The notes below the pieces were generated by a model. That model worked only from the letters and a program-made list of their open reading frames with translations. It had not been told where the DNA came from and made no database searches. A DNA stretch of 64,000 nt from GWB2-37-7 sp942492835 (lineage in GTDB: Bacteria > Bacillota > Clostridia > Lutisporales > Lutisporaceae): contig OW818645.1 of assembly GCA_942492835.1 (NCBI GenBank), positions 1,364,001-1,428,000 on the forward strand. The letters are read 5' to 3'. The position numbers were made by a program, and so were the translations under genes. Positions 1 through 8,542 of this stretch are shown piece after piece (position 1 is the stretch's first letter; each line of letters opens with the position of its first letter).

Positions 1-10
1 TGCATATATT

Positions 11-994
11 ATGAATACTGGGAAGGTGATTATTATCAAATTTTATCTATTCTCTAGAACAAGGCTATCTATATTCATTTTGGCTATTTTAGTCATAGCT
101 GTAATTATACTGAAACTGTTATATTCTAACGCAACAGACTCACATACAGCAAAACTTGTTATGGGAGCAACTCTTCTAAGTCAAAACCATGAACTTGAGT
201 CAAATGCTAAAGCCCCTTTAAAACTAGATATCAAAAAGTATTTTCGGCCCTCAAAGCTGCCTATATTAAACACTCAAGTTATAAGTGGTGAACCTATTGA
301 CACCTACAAAATACAAAGTCCCGAAGAATCCATAATATACTACTTTAGCTTCCTTAGAGAGGCAGAAAATCTTACAAAGGATAAATCAGGAGGCTGTGGT
401 TCTGTAGGCTCTGCAAAGGCTCCATTCCCTATAGCCTACAACTTTCTGACTCCTGAGTACCAAAAGAAAGTAAATTTCAATCAATATCTGAAGTCCTTTG
501 AAGGTATTGGACACACCAACCTTATCAAGTTTAGAAAACTATCACCTGATCTACGTAACCCAAAGGATATGAGATATTTTATTGAAATTGAGACCATAGA
601 AGGTTCTGACAAGGGTGTCACTTATTTTGCATATTACTATGGATTTATTTATATTCAAAAGCAAGGTGAAAAGTATTTAATATCAGATATGATAATGTAT
701 GGAGAAGATTTCTTATGTGCACCTTATCATGGATGGTACCATGATGCTGAAAGCAATGTAGCTATTAGATATGGAGATTGGTGCAAACTCATAAAGGAAA
801 AATACCCTGCAAAGCAAGAGGGGTATGTAAAACTAATAAGCTTTAAAGGCACTGATGGTAACGACTACATGATTGAGTTTATGCAGCTTACTAATGATAC
901 AGATGTGGAGGTAGCTCAGTATAAGAAAGGGTCTGACGGAAAGTGGCAGGTAATACATCTGAGTCCAGAAAATTGCGTTTCTATGCATCAATAA
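11..994 (+). CDS. Membrane-anchored protein of unknown function
   Basis: I do not recognise this 327-residue protein. It has one hydrophobic segment near the N-terminus (about residues 14-38) preceded by basic residues, so it is probably an uncleaved anchor with the rest outside the membrane. The body has no transmembrane segment; cysteines occur in a Gly-rich GGCGS patch, in LCAPYHGWYHD, in DWCKL and near the C-terminus. The start is uncertain: nothing like a ribosome site precedes the ATG at 11 within the ten bases available, and a GGAAGG lies just inside the frame at 21-26, so the true start may be a few codons away. The frame is long, clean and followed by a separate gene with its own ribosome site. 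No function is proposed. Confidence 0.7.
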   Translation: MNTGKVIIIKFYLFSRTRLSIFILAILVIAVIILKLLYSNATDSHTAKLVMGATLLSQNHELESNAKAPLKLDIKKYFRPSKLPILNTQVISGEPIDTYKIQSPEESIIYYFSFLREAENLTKDKSGGCGSVGSAKAPFPIAYNFLTPEYQKKVNFNQYLKSFEGIGHTNLIKFRKLSPDLRNPKDMRYFIEIETIEGSDKGVTYFAYYYGFIYIQKQGEKYLISDMIMYGEDFLCAPYHGWYHDAESNVAIRYGDWCKLIKEKYPAKQEGYVKLISFKGTDGNDYMIEFMQLTNDTDVEVAQYKKGSDGKWQVIHLSPENCVSMHQ

Positions 995-1100
995 TGTATC
1001 TTCAAATCTACATCTTCATTTTATTGGCACTGAATGTGGAAAATATGATATTATAGACATTAAAAGCGTTATTATAATTCACGTAGAATCGAGGTAATAT

Positions 1101-2120
1101 ATGATTAAATTTGAAAGAAATACAGAACTAAATATAGCAATGAAGAACCTCATATGCTCAATGGTTGATGTGAATGACTACATCACAACTATTCTGAACT
1201 ATACGGAAAAAACTCTTACTCCGCAGAAGGAAAAAGAGCTGATAAAAATATTAAAAAAATATAACATTCCTCATGAAGACTTGAAATACGACTCAAAAGC
1301 CCTGACCGAGAATCCGTATTTCGAGAACATCAAACTTGACAGTGTGGACACAGAGACCGTGAGTTATGAGATATCCACCATCAAGAAAAGAACTTTAATT
1401 AGTATGAATTTCCATAAGCCCATTGGAAAATATCTGTTCCACTATCATCCCATCGGATACTTTGAAACAGACATAGATATGCCAGTCCTCAAAGAAGGCA
1501 ATAAGGTATGGATGTCTCCAGCCATCAGCGAAATAGAGAGCATGAGAGACGGAATTGAAAAAGGACATGGGAAATGTCTTACAATGGGACTTGGAATCGG
1601 AGTCCTCCCATATCTTTGGCTGCTGAAAGACGAGGTGGAAAGTGTAACGATAGTTGAATTCAATCACGATGTCATCGATTTATTTGAAAAGTACATCAGA
1701 CCACAGTTTAGAGCCGATAAGAACCTTGAAATCATTCATGGTGATGCCTTCGACTACTACAACGAGGAGTTCCTAAATCAGTTCGACTATGTGTATGTGG
1801 ACTTCTGGGAATCTAGCGGAGATGGTTTGGAATTGTACACAAGGCTCATGAAGAAGAAGATAAACCTCCCTCATGTCGACTACTGGGTGGAGGACTCTAT
1901 TCTCTGCGACGTGAAATACATCGTAGCCCCTTTTCTTTATGCAGTATATGAAGGCAAAAGTGTAACTGATTTCATATCCTCGATTGACGGAGATTCAAAG
2001 GAACTTGCAATGAAAGTAAATAGGTACTTCAAGACAAGGAATGACATGATAAGAACAGAAGATGAATTGTTGCGTATCATACACGAGAAAGATGTTTTGA
2101 GAGAGATACTCTCACAATAG
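1101..2120 (+). CDS. Class I SAM-dependent methyltransferase, spermidine-synthase-like
   Basis: The central part carries a Rossmann-type SAM site: TMGLGIGVLPYL (about residues 161-172, motif I), an acidic strand end VTIVEFN (about 182-188) that would hold the ribose hydroxyls, HGDAFDYY (adenine contact) and DYVYVDFWES. The spacing and the strand-end glutamate resemble spermidine synthase-like methyltransferases, but the polyamine gatekeeper motifs are not evident, so the substrate is unknown. The first 130 residues are a separate, helix-rich region. GAGG lies seven bases before the ATG. It stands alone and ends at a strong terminator. By eye it uses more C-ending codons (ATC, GAC, TTC) than its neighbours, which hints at transfer, but this was not computed. 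Confidence 0.8.
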   Translation: MIKFERNTELNIAMKNLICSMVDVNDYITTILNYTEKTLTPQKEKELIKILKKYNIPHEDLKYDSKALTENPYFENIKLDSVDTETVSYEISTIKKRTLISMNFHKPIGKYLFHYHPIGYFETDIDMPVLKEGNKVWMSPAISEIESMRDGIEKGHGKCLTMGLGIGVLPYLWLLKDEVESVTIVEFNHDVIDLFEKYIRPQFRADKNLEIIHGDAFDYYNEEFLNQFDYVYVDFWESSGDGLELYTRLMKKKINLPHVDYWVEDSILCDVKYIVAPFLYAVYEGKSVTDFISSIDGDSKELAMKVNRYFKTRNDMIRTEDELLRIIHEKDVLREILSQ

Positions 2121-2127
2121 AAAAAGT

Positions 2128-2175
2128 CCCCCTAACCGTAGTTTATTTATATGCTACGATTAGGGGGTTGTTTTT
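2128..2175. terminator. Strong intrinsic terminator, probably bidirectional
   Basis: A 14-bp stem (CCCCCTAACCGTAG at 2128-2141 against CTACGATTAGGGGG at 2154-2167, one mismatch) is followed by TTGTTTTT and preceded by an A-run. It lies between the convergent methyltransferase and the GNAT gene and can serve both. Confidence 0.9.
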
Positions 2176-2181
2176 GCCATG

Positions 2182-2733
2182 TCAAGTCTTCTCACTAATG
2201 CTATTATATATCCTATAGTAATAAAATGGCTTCTCTTCAATTTCACCTGAATTAAGTATCATTTTTGTTTCAAGCTTTGTAAATCCACATTTTTCAACAA
2301 TTCTCTGTGATGGATAATTGTCCAGCTCAACTATTGCTATTAGGTAATCAATATTTAAGCTACTAAAAGTCCACTCTATCATAGCTTTTGCCGCTTCGCT
2401 TATATATCCGTTATTACTATATTTTTCTGAAATGAAATATGCAATTTCTATTTCATTGTCTACCTCTTCTTTATTTCCTATCCCTACCATTCCAATTATA
2501 TTGCCGCTGGTTTTAAGCGTAACTGCAAGCATTACTCTTGCAGTGTCCTTCGTTGTTAAAGAATATTGTTTTTCTACCCAGCTTATCCAAGCTTTTCTTC
2601 TTTCTAAAGGACATTCCCAGTCAGGCATCCATTTTAAGATATATGCTTCATTGCATATTTTATGTAATTCTGATGCATCATCTACTGAAAATTGCCTTAA
2701 TATTAGTCTTTCTGTTTCTATACAAATATTCAT
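2182..2733 (-). CDS. GNAT acetyltransferase, RimJ/RimL-like
   Basis: This 183-residue protein opens with the RimJ/RimL signature TERLILRQFSVDDA and has the usual order of a GNAT fold: an N-terminal substrate region, a beta strand IEIAYFISEKYSNNGYISEA where acetyl-CoA pyrophosphate binds, and NYPSQRIVEKCGF near the C-terminus. The family transfers acetyl groups from acetyl-CoA to N-terminal amines, antibiotics or small amines; the substrate cannot be told here. The pyrophosphate loop is slightly off the Q/RxxGxG/A pattern (SNNGYIS). GAGGTG lies five bases before the ATG. The gene converges on the upstream methyltransferase across a shared terminator and is followed upstream by a second, unrelated GNAT gene in the same direction. 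Confidence 0.85.
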   Translation of the reverse strand: MNICIETERLILRQFSVDDASELHKICNEAYILKWMPDWECPLERRKAWISWVEKQYSLTTKDTARVMLAVTLKTSGNIIGMVGIGNKEEVDNEIEIAYFISEKYSNNGYISEAAKAMIEWTFSSLNIDYLIAIVELDNYPSQRIVEKCGFTKLETKMILNSGEIEEKPFYYYRIYNSISEKT

Positions 2734-2809
2734 TTTCTCACCTCATTATAGTCAGAATATATCAAATAAATCGTTATATTATATAATTACATAATAAGAA
2801 TAATACTTA

Positions 2810-3709
2810 TTATGCATGAGATAATACAGGAAACATTATTTTGTTCTTTTGGAATAAGTCAGCTTTATCTTTCATGACAAATAAAGTTGTATCATCCTCA
2901 TGCAATAAATTTACATTATAGCTTTCTGTATTATTAGGTGTAAATCCTAAAAATACTGTTTTTACTTCTTTATTAGTGAGTGCCATTATAATGCTGTCTA
3001 AATCAACTTCTGATGGTGAAAATATATCCTGCAAAAATAATGTATCACCATTTAGCTCAACAATTGCAATCGCATCCTGCTCTCTTATATAGTAAACATT
3101 TTCACTCATAAAAGAGGTACAATAAAACATTACTAATCCTTTACTATCTAGCATTTCTAATTTTAACGTTTGGACTTTATTATTAATTCTATCTACTAAT
3201 AATTCTCTGTTATTGTCTAAAGACATATCTAGTTTTTCTGCGGCTATAATTTCATTATTATTTATAATTGTTTTTGAGCATTGATATTCATTCACAGCCG
3301 TAAACCCAAATTTGGGATAAAAATTTAATACACTATCATTTGCAAATAAATATAACATATCGCATTTATCCTTCCATTCTTCTATGACCTTCTCCATAAG
3401 GTATTTAGCTAATCCTTGGTTTCGGTATGCAGTATCTGTCATTACCGTTCCTATTTGTATGTATCTTTTATTTTCTCCTAAAACCAAAAAATCCATAATA
3501 CTTGCAGAGACATTGGCAACCATATTTTCACCATCTAATAGTGAATATGGCATATACCCGCTTCCCCAGTATCCACTTTGATACCACTGTTCAAAATCAA
3601 ATCCATATGTTTTTTGTGTTAATATATTAAAGCTTTTTCTAAGCAACTCATTGTCTCTATAATCAGTTATAAAGGCATACTCTCTACCTTTAGTTAATAA
3701 TTTTTCCAT
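2810..3709 (-). CDS. GNAT acetyltransferase with C-terminal extension
   Basis: The N-terminal half (about residues 20-145) is a GNAT domain: IQIGTVMTDTAYRNQGLAKYL contains the acetyl-CoA loop YRNQGLA, and VLNFYPKFGF is the usual C-terminal strand-helix. The remaining 150 residues form a second domain without a clear motif, a layout seen in two-domain GNAT proteins of Firmicutes. The start used is the ATG with AAGGAG eight bases upstream; a GTG three codons earlier abuts that same site and is a poor start. An AT-rich hairpin (2790-2814) overlaps the stop codon. Substrate unknown. Confidence 0.82.
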   Translation of the reverse strand: MEKLLTKGREYAFITDYRDNELLRKSFNILTQKTYGFDFEQWYQSGYWGSGYMPYSLLDGENMVANVSASIMDFLVLGENKRYIQIGTVMTDTAYRNQGLAKYLMEKVIEEWKDKCDMLYLFANDSVLNFYPKFGFTAVNEYQCSKTIINNNEIIAAEKLDMSLDNNRELLVDRINNKVQTLKLEMLDSKGLVMFYCTSFMSENVYYIREQDAIAIVELNGDTLFLQDIFSPSEVDLDSIIMALTNKEVKTVFLGFTPNNTESYNVNLLHEDDTTLFVMKDKADLFQKNKIMFPVLSHA

Positions 3710-3909
3710 TAATACCACTCCTTAAATCATTATTACTTATTAACAATAGCATTAATTATTTCATAAAGGCAATCTCTTATTTAATTCATAAATCAAAAAT
3801 GTACCATACACATAGCTTTGAATAAATAGACTGTATCAGAAAATGTCGTTTTGATGCCATCTTATAGCTATTATTGTAATTTTTTAGTACATAAATGTAA
3901 ATATCTCTA

Positions 3910-3939
3910 TTGACATTTTATATATCTTTATGGTAATCT
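3910..3939 (+). promoter_or_regulatory. Candidate sigma-A promoter before the cystatin-like gene
   Basis: A perfect TTGACA (3910-3915) is followed 18 bases later by TAATCT (3934-3939). The ten bases TGGTAATCTA occur twice, 15 bases apart (from 3931 and 3946), overlapping the -10 region, and could bind a regulator. No other gene feature is seen in the gap 3710-4007. Confidence 0.45.
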
Positions 3940-4007
3940 AATTTTGGTAATCTATCCATTATATGTTATTTTGTATAGATTAACTAATATATTAAGGGGG
4001 AAATAAA

Positions 4008-4277
4008 ATGGATAATTGTTGTGGAGGTTGGACAGTTCAAATACCTGTTAGCGATGAGAATAAAAAGGTACTTGAAACTGCTTTAGCAGGATTGGTAGGA
4101 TGTACTTATGAACCTATAGCAGTTGCTACTCAAGTTGTAAATGGAGTTAACTATCTATTTATAGCTAAATACACTACAGTAACATTAACACCAATGACTG
4201 GACTAGCAAAAATATATGTTGCAGCAACACCTGCTGGAAGTGAACCTAAACTAGTTAATATTGAAACTCTAATATAA
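4008..4277 (+). CDS. Small cystatin-like (stefin-type) protein, putative cysteine protease inhibitor
   Basis: This 89-residue protein has no signal peptide or membrane segment. It shows the plan of a type 1 cystatin: an N-terminal double glycine (GG at residues 6-7), a helix-forming stretch (about 15-30), then a strand leading into QVVNGVNY (residues 42-49), which matches the cystatin QxVxG first hairpin QVVAGTNY, then alternating beta strands and a Pro/Gly turn (TPAGSEP) where the second hairpin sits. The length is near the roughly 98 residues of stefins. The conserved Trp of the second hairpin is absent, as is common in stefins. A strong AAGGGGG precedes the ATG and a terminator follows, so it is a monocistronic, probably well expressed cytosolic protein. 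Family call is by eye; target protease unknown. Confidence 0.65.
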   Translation: MDNCCGGWTVQIPVSDENKKVLETALAGLVGCTYEPIAVATQVVNGVNYLFIAKYTTVTLTPMTGLAKIYVAATPAGSEPKLVNIETLI

Positions 4278-4297
4278 GTTAAATATTGTTTTAAAGG

Positions 4298-4330
4298 TAG
4301 GTTAAACTTAATGTTTAATCTATTTTTATT
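4298..4330 (+). terminator. Intrinsic terminator of the cystatin-like gene
   Basis: TAGGTTAAAC (4298-4307) pairs with GTTTAATCTA (4313-4322) with one G-T pair, followed at once by TTTTTATT. The rest of the gap to 4507 is AT-rich and shows nothing. Confidence 0.75.
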
Positions 4331-4507
4331 GTATTTATTAGATACTTAATATATTTTTGTAAGTTTTTCTAACTATTCTTTGCGTATTAAGAATATATTA
4401 TTTAGTTCACATTAAACTTAGATAATTATATATTTTATGTCTTTTTATTGTTGGTTCTTTTTGGTTACTTCCATATAAGAAAGCTGCATATAATAAAAAG
4501 TGAACGT

Positions 4508-4532
4508 AAAAAAGGCAGACACACAGGTCTGT
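4508..4532 (-). terminator. Terminator downstream of the guaA remnant
   Basis: Read on the minus strand, CAGAC and GTCTG form a short stem followed by a T-run (A-run at 4508-4513). It sits just after the stop codon of the guaA 3' fragment, where a guaA terminator would be expected. Confidence 0.6.
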
Positions 4533-4541
4533 TACTACGGA

Positions 4542-4632
4542 TTATTCCCACTCTATAGTTGCTGGTGGTTTAGAGGTTATATCGTACACTATTCTGTTAA
4601 TATTTTCTACTTCGTTTACTATGTTGGAAATA
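4542..4632 (-). pseudogene. guaA: Remnant: diverged 3' end of guaA (about 30 codons)
   Basis: Translated on the minus strand, this stretch ends in TSKPPATIEWE followed by TAA, the same C-terminus as the intact GMP synthetase gene at 11013-12545, and similarity continues back to an ISN-IVNEVEN segment. Many differences from the intact copy are silent (ATA/ATC, TCT/AGT, GTG/GTT, TAC/TAT), so it was once real coding sequence from a related but distinct guaA allele. Upstream of about 4632 similarity ends. The fragment is in the same orientation as guaA and brackets an accessory block, the pattern left when an element integrates at the 3' end of guaA. Confidence 0.8.
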
Positions 4633-4730
4633 CTAAAAAATAACTTTGAGCATCTTCGATATTTCAGAAAAAGTCTTTTCGATATTTTACTATGTCTATT
4701 GTAGTCCAGTTTCAACTAATTGTAAATATC

Positions 4731-6350
4731 TTACTTCATAATAAATACTCCAATTATTATTGAAAAAAAGAAAAAAGTTATTAATGATATTCTTAACAAT
4801 ATTTTGATAATTCTATATTTAATATGACTAGGCTCAAACTTTCTGTAATAAACATTAAATACATCAATATTATTTGATATAATAGTATAAAATAACATAA
4901 TTATTACAAAATAAATTAAAGTAATGTACTGAGTAATTCTTATATGAAACAATAACATTGTTCTACTTAATATTATTGATATTGTAGCTATTGAGAACAG
5001 AAATATAAATTGAGTAAGAATTATTCTGTAGCTGAAATATAAGCTCTTAAATTTTTGCAAATCATTACTTAACTCATGTTTAGGAAAGAGTTTAGTTTTA
5101 TGATAGCTTATTTCGCTAGCAATTACCTCTTTAACGGTCTTACCTTCTAATAATCCAAAACAAATAATTAAAATAATATATGTTATAAAAATCAAACATA
5201 TTGTAATAGTTGTTGAATAATAATTATACTCATTAAACTTAAATACTATCATTAATAAAGCTATAACTGCAAATGACATTATAGTTTTAATGACTATATT
5301 TCTCTTAGAAACAACTTTTTCTCTATTAGATTTTAAATTCTCTTTATATATTAGTTTTACATTATTCATTATATCAGTAACTGTTCCATAATTATGAGTC
5401 GGTATAAAATTATATATAGTTAATAAATAGCACTCTATTGAATTTTCTACTATAATATCGTTAATATCACCCTTTTTTAAATACATTTCAGTACATTTCT
5501 TCGTACTTTCTTCTATAGTTTTTATAGTTAATCTTACAATATCTTTTGCTAAAGGTATTATGTTCACAGTCTGAAAAATGAACAAAAACAGTATAGATAT
5601 CATCTTTAAAACCCAAGCAGTATTGTTTCCCTGTAACTTATTCAAATCAACAAATGATAAAGAAATTACTAAGATGTAGGATGAAATTACAAATATGCTT
5701 TTAGTTAAGATTTTTTTATTTTCTCTTTTTTCTAATTCAACTTTAAATAAGTAAGTAATTGTACATGCTAATGCACCGATAAACACATATCCATTGTAAC
5801 CGATTTCTTGTATGGGAACGCAAGAAATAGATATCATTAATATAGCAAAATAAAATAATATCACCCAAAATATTAAAATAAATATATGAATAACAAACTC
5901 AAGAAATTTTATGGCAATTTTATTTTTTGATACTCTAATAATAAGTAGAAGTGTCTTTATCGGAGTCACTATGTTGAAATTGCTATCACTTCTCTGTTTC
6001 ATTATAGCTATAAAAAAAACAGATATTGCTAATGATGTTAATAAGAAATAATTCCCTATCTGTGTTATAGGATGATAATTAGGATACAGCCTTAAAAAAT
6101 TCTTTACATATATTTCAATTGATAATATAAATGCACCCGTAACAAATAAAGAAATAAAAAAAGATAGAATTCCTTCTAATATATATGTAATTATTCTATC
6201 TATTTTATTGGCTTTATCACTTCTATTTTGAATAATAAATCCTTCCATGCTAGCGAACAAGCTTATAAAGATATCTTTGAAATCATTACATTCCTTTCTT
6301 TTTAACCCTGTCCGCTCTCTAGAATCAATTAGAATTTCATTTAAAGACAT
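4731..6350 (-). CDS. Polytopic membrane protein of unknown function
   Basis: I do not recognise this 539-residue protein. It starts with a short soluble, charged region (about 45 residues with DSRERTGLKRKE) and then has about eleven strongly hydrophobic segments, with one large cytoplasmic or external loop (about residues 280-350) carrying charged residues and two or three cysteines. The ATG used has GGGAG eight bases upstream; an ATG six codons earlier contains that ribosome site within its frame and is less likely. The gene is very AT-rich. It lies next to the guaA remnant and upstream, in the same direction, of nuclease- and integrase-like genes, inside the putative island. No transporter motif was found. 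Confidence 0.75.
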   Translation of the reverse strand: MSLNEILIDSRERTGLKRKECNDFKDIFISLFASMEGFIIQNRSDKANKIDRIITYILEGILSFFISLFVTGAFILSIEIYVKNFLRLYPNYHPITQIGNYFLLTSLAISVFFIAIMKQRSDSNFNIVTPIKTLLLIIRVSKNKIAIKFLEFVIHIFILIFWVILFYFAILMISISCVPIQEIGYNGYVFIGALACTITYLFKVELEKRENKKILTKSIFVISSYILVISLSFVDLNKLQGNNTAWVLKMISILFLFIFQTVNIIPLAKDIVRLTIKTIEESTKKCTEMYLKKGDINDIIVENSIECYLLTIYNFIPTHNYGTVTDIMNNVKLIYKENLKSNREKVVSKRNIVIKTIMSFAVIALLMIVFKFNEYNYYSTTITICLIFITYIILIICFGLLEGKTVKEVIASEISYHKTKLFPKHELSNDLQKFKSLYFSYRIILTQFIFLFSIATISIILSRTMLLFHIRITQYITLIYFVIIMLFYTIISNNIDVFNVYYRKFEPSHIKYRIIKILLRISLITFFFFSIIIGVFIMK

Positions 6351-6550
6351 AATATCACTCCCAAACATGTGTTCTATTTTATATTATTATACTGATTACT
6401 TATATTTTCTGTCAATACTAAGTTGAATACGTATTCTAATTATGCTTTATACTTGTTTCGAAACTCAGCCTTTTTATAAGTCCCAGTGTACTCATATCAT
6501 ATAGTGGTAATAGAAATGCTAGTAATTTGTGTTCTACCGCCCACTAGATA

Positions 6551-6577
6551 AAAAAAGCAGTGATTAATCCTGCTTTT
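6551..6577 (-). terminator. Hairpin terminator overlapping the resolvase-tail stop codon
   Basis: On the minus strand AAAAAGCAG pairs with CTGCTTTTTT around a short loop that contains the TAA of the resolvase-like ORF, and the arm runs into a T-stretch. Confidence 0.65.
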
Positions 6578-6731
6578 TGCTATGTTTATTCTCATATTCC
6601 TTCTTATATCTATAGAATGTTGGTTTAATCAATCCTAATTGCTTCATGCACTCAAAAGGCTTTAATTCCCCTGATAAAACCTTATTATATTCTTCCTCAA
6701 ATAATTTATAATCTATACTTTTTGATACCAA
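6564..6731 (-). CDS. Small HTH protein resembling the C-terminus of a serine resolvase (probable remnant)
   Basis: This 55-residue reading frame begins at a TTG preceded by AAGGATA and is closed upstream by an in-frame TAA. It encodes a region like the DNA-binding tail of small serine recombinases: an acidic-aromatic lead FEEEYNKVLSGEL, then a helix-turn-helix KPFECMKQLGLIKPTFYRYK. The catalytic N-terminal domain with its serine is absent, so it is either a decayed resolvase or a free-standing small HTH protein. A terminator overlaps its stop codon. It lies in the accessory block between the polytopic membrane gene and the DUF3883 gene, consistent with mobile-element debris. The weak start (short spacing) favours a remnant. 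Confidence 0.5.
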   Translation of the reverse strand: MVSKSIDYKLFEEEYNKVLSGELKPFECMKQLGLIKPTFYRYKKEYENKHSKKQD

Positions 6732-6768
6732 TATCCTTATTTAATCAAAGCTATAAAATTTATTATAA

Positions 6769-7434
6769 TTATATTAGATTAACATATTTCTCCATCCTAA
6801 TAGGATATAAGTCATCAAAATAATCTTCTTTTAATTGTACTAAGAAGTTGCTTGAAACAATCGATGCATTTTGATATTCTTTTATTTCAGTAAGTTTCTT
6901 AAAGTTAATTCCAAGTATTATCACTGGATTATTTATTAAGTAGCCAATAATTGATTTACTCGTTTCATTGATTATAAGATAGAAGATATTATAGTTTTCT
7001 CTTTTTATATTTGCAACACTTAATTCATTATAACTGATAAAAAATTTACCATCAGTTCTTTTAGTACTCTTAACCTCATAATAAATTTCTCGATTTTCGA
7101 TTGTTTCTCTAATATCATAGCCTAACGAACTATTTGTGAGTGAGACTCTCTCAACATGTTTCTTATTCTTTTTTAAATAAGCCATTGCAATCTCTTCACC
7201 TAATATACCTAAAGCTATTTGCTTATTTACCCATTTTGGTGATGTATCATTTTCTTGGTTTACATTGTTCAAGTAAATATTTTCTCTCGAAGTATTTTCT
7301 AATTCATCAGCTAAAGATGAGGTGTATGTACCTATGATTTCTTCATTTCCACCTCTTAGTAAGCTATTTTGGTCTTTCTTAATAATATATAGTGGCAGGA
7401 ATTTTTCTAAATTATATACATTAACTTTACTCAT
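6769..7434 (-). CDS. DUF3883 domain protein, PD-(D/E)xK nuclease-like
   Basis: The 221-residue protein has a DUF3883-type core in its second half: GILGEEIAMAYL (about residues 76-87), SLGYDIRE (about 103-110) and YYEVKST (118-124). The D of GYDI and the E-x-K of EVKST fit a PD-(D/E)xK nuclease site; this domain occurs in many restriction and phage-defence proteins. The first 65 residues are a separate, polar region. The start overlaps the end of the integrase-like gene by eight bases, with GAGG ten bases before the ATG, so the two are translationally coupled and probably work together. Whether it cuts DNA is inference. It could also be only a recognition domain. Confidence 0.72.
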   Translation of the reverse strand: MSKVNVYNLEKFLPLYIIKKDQNSLLRGGNEEIIGTYTSSLADELENTSRENIYLNNVNQENDTSPKWVNKQIALGILGEEIAMAYLKKNKKHVERVSLTNSSLGYDIRETIENREIYYEVKSTKRTDGKFFISYNELSVANIKRENYNIFYLIINETSKSIIGYLINNPVIILGINFKKLTEIKEYQNASIVSSNFLVQLKEDYFDDLYPIRMEKYVNLI

Positions 7435-8296
7435 TTTTGATGTTCCTCATGGCACATGACCTACAAGTAATCCATTTTATTTTATATATATCATCTTCAA
7501 ATTGCTGCAATGCCCAATTTTCTGGTATAGCTTCATAAATCCCATTACAGACATGGCACTTAAAAAAATATATTAATCTCGTATCTCTTATGTCAAACCA
7601 AGTTAATTGTCTTCCGATTTTTTCTCCAATTTCACTAATATTATTCTGATATGCATTTCTTTTTTTATATCCATATTTTGTTTCTGGGTTCAAAACTTTA
7701 GATCGTTTTTCAATAATGTTCTGAATAATACTATTTATATGTATTATTTTACCCGATGTCAGGTGGAAAGTTTTTGTGTTTTCATTATAATTTCTATCAA
7801 TACAGAGTACCATTTCATCTAAAGTTAATCCATATTGATATAACATTTCAAAGACATAAGCTCTATTATAATCATCTCTCAATTCGTATCTTATTTTAAT
7901 TATTTCATCTATAGTTAGAGGTAATGTTTTTCGTGCAGTCTTTTCAATTTCTTTTCTTGGTATAATAAAACTACTAATCTCTTTAATATCAAAACTTAGT
8001 GGGACATATTTTGAAGCTATTTCAAATAACCCCCTAATAGCATATAATTTGCCATTATATCTGTTTTGACTATTGCTTAATTCTAAAAATTCTTTAACTT
8101 TCTCCAGAGATACCTTATCCAAATCAACATATCCACAAAATTCCACAAAGTTTATCGAAGCATTTGTATAATTAGAAATTGTATCCTGACTTTTATTTTG
8201 TTCATTCAGCTCATTAATGTACTCGTTAAGCCATTTTTGGTTATTTGGTGTCAGGTTACTAATTCTTTTATTATTATTTGAATTAGTCTTACTCAT
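7427..8296 (-). CDS. Tyrosine-recombinase-like protein with C-terminal zinc ribbon
   Basis: Residues 20-110 look like the N-terminal SAM-like core-binding domain of phage integrases (WLNEYINELNEQNKSQDTISNY, then an FVEFCG helix and a VKEFLEL helix). A catalytic-like domain follows (LPLTIDEIIKIRYEL, then LYQYGLTLDEMVLC, as in the first Arg motif LxYxTGLRxxE), but the Arg, the HxxR and the Tyr nucleophile are not recognisable. The end carries CHVC (247-250) and CRSC (278-281), a probable zinc ribbon. It is therefore likely a DNA-binding protein without recombinase activity. The ATG used has GGGGG upstream; the longer frame places that site inside the gene. It overlaps the DUF3883 gene downstream, suggesting a two-gene module. 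Confidence 0.65.
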   Translation of the reverse strand: MSKTNSNNNKRISNLTPNNQKWLNEYINELNEQNKSQDTISNYTNASINFVEFCGYVDLDKVSLEKVKEFLELSNSQNRYNGKLYAIRGLFEIASKYVPLSFDIKEISSFIIPRKEIEKTARKTLPLTIDEIIKIRYELRDDYNRAYVFEMLYQYGLTLDEMVLCIDRNYNENTKTFHLTSGKIIHINSIIQNIIEKRSKVLNPETKYGYKKRNAYQNNISEIGEKIGRQLTWFDIRDTRLIYFFKCHVCNGIYEAIPENWALQQFEDDIYKIKWITCRSCAMRNIKNE

Positions 8297-8513
8297 ATGA
8301 TTACCCCCAATTAAATAATACAAAATAGCATTATAATTTAAATCTATTTTTCATTATGTGGTATCTAATAAAGCTTAATAATAAGTATGTTATACTTTAT
8401 GATGCTATTTACCACCCCTGTACCTGTATCACCTACAAAACTACATCATCAAGAGAATCGCTAAACTATAGGTTCTTCAATACTTGACGTGGATTATCGT
8501 ATGAATAGGTATA

Positions 8514-8526
8514 GGTGCCAGGCACC
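8514..8526. repeat. REP-like palindrome GGTGCC-A-GGCACC
   Basis: A perfect 13-base palindrome lies 17 bases beyond the 3' end of the Y1-type transposase pseudogene. Short GGTGCC/GGCACC palindromes commonly accompany such single-strand transposases in Firmicutes and may mark the element end. Confidence 0.55.
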
Positions 8527-8542
8527 AAACATAAGAACTTAT

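Noticed and set aside
2790..2814. AT-only hairpin CATAATAAG/CTTATTATG over a stop codon
   Set aside because: Weak AT stem; could be a terminator but is not stronger than expected by chance here.
3719..4007. Possible extra gene before the cystatin-like gene
   Set aside because: No frame of useful length with a ribosome site; only promoter-like sequence was found.
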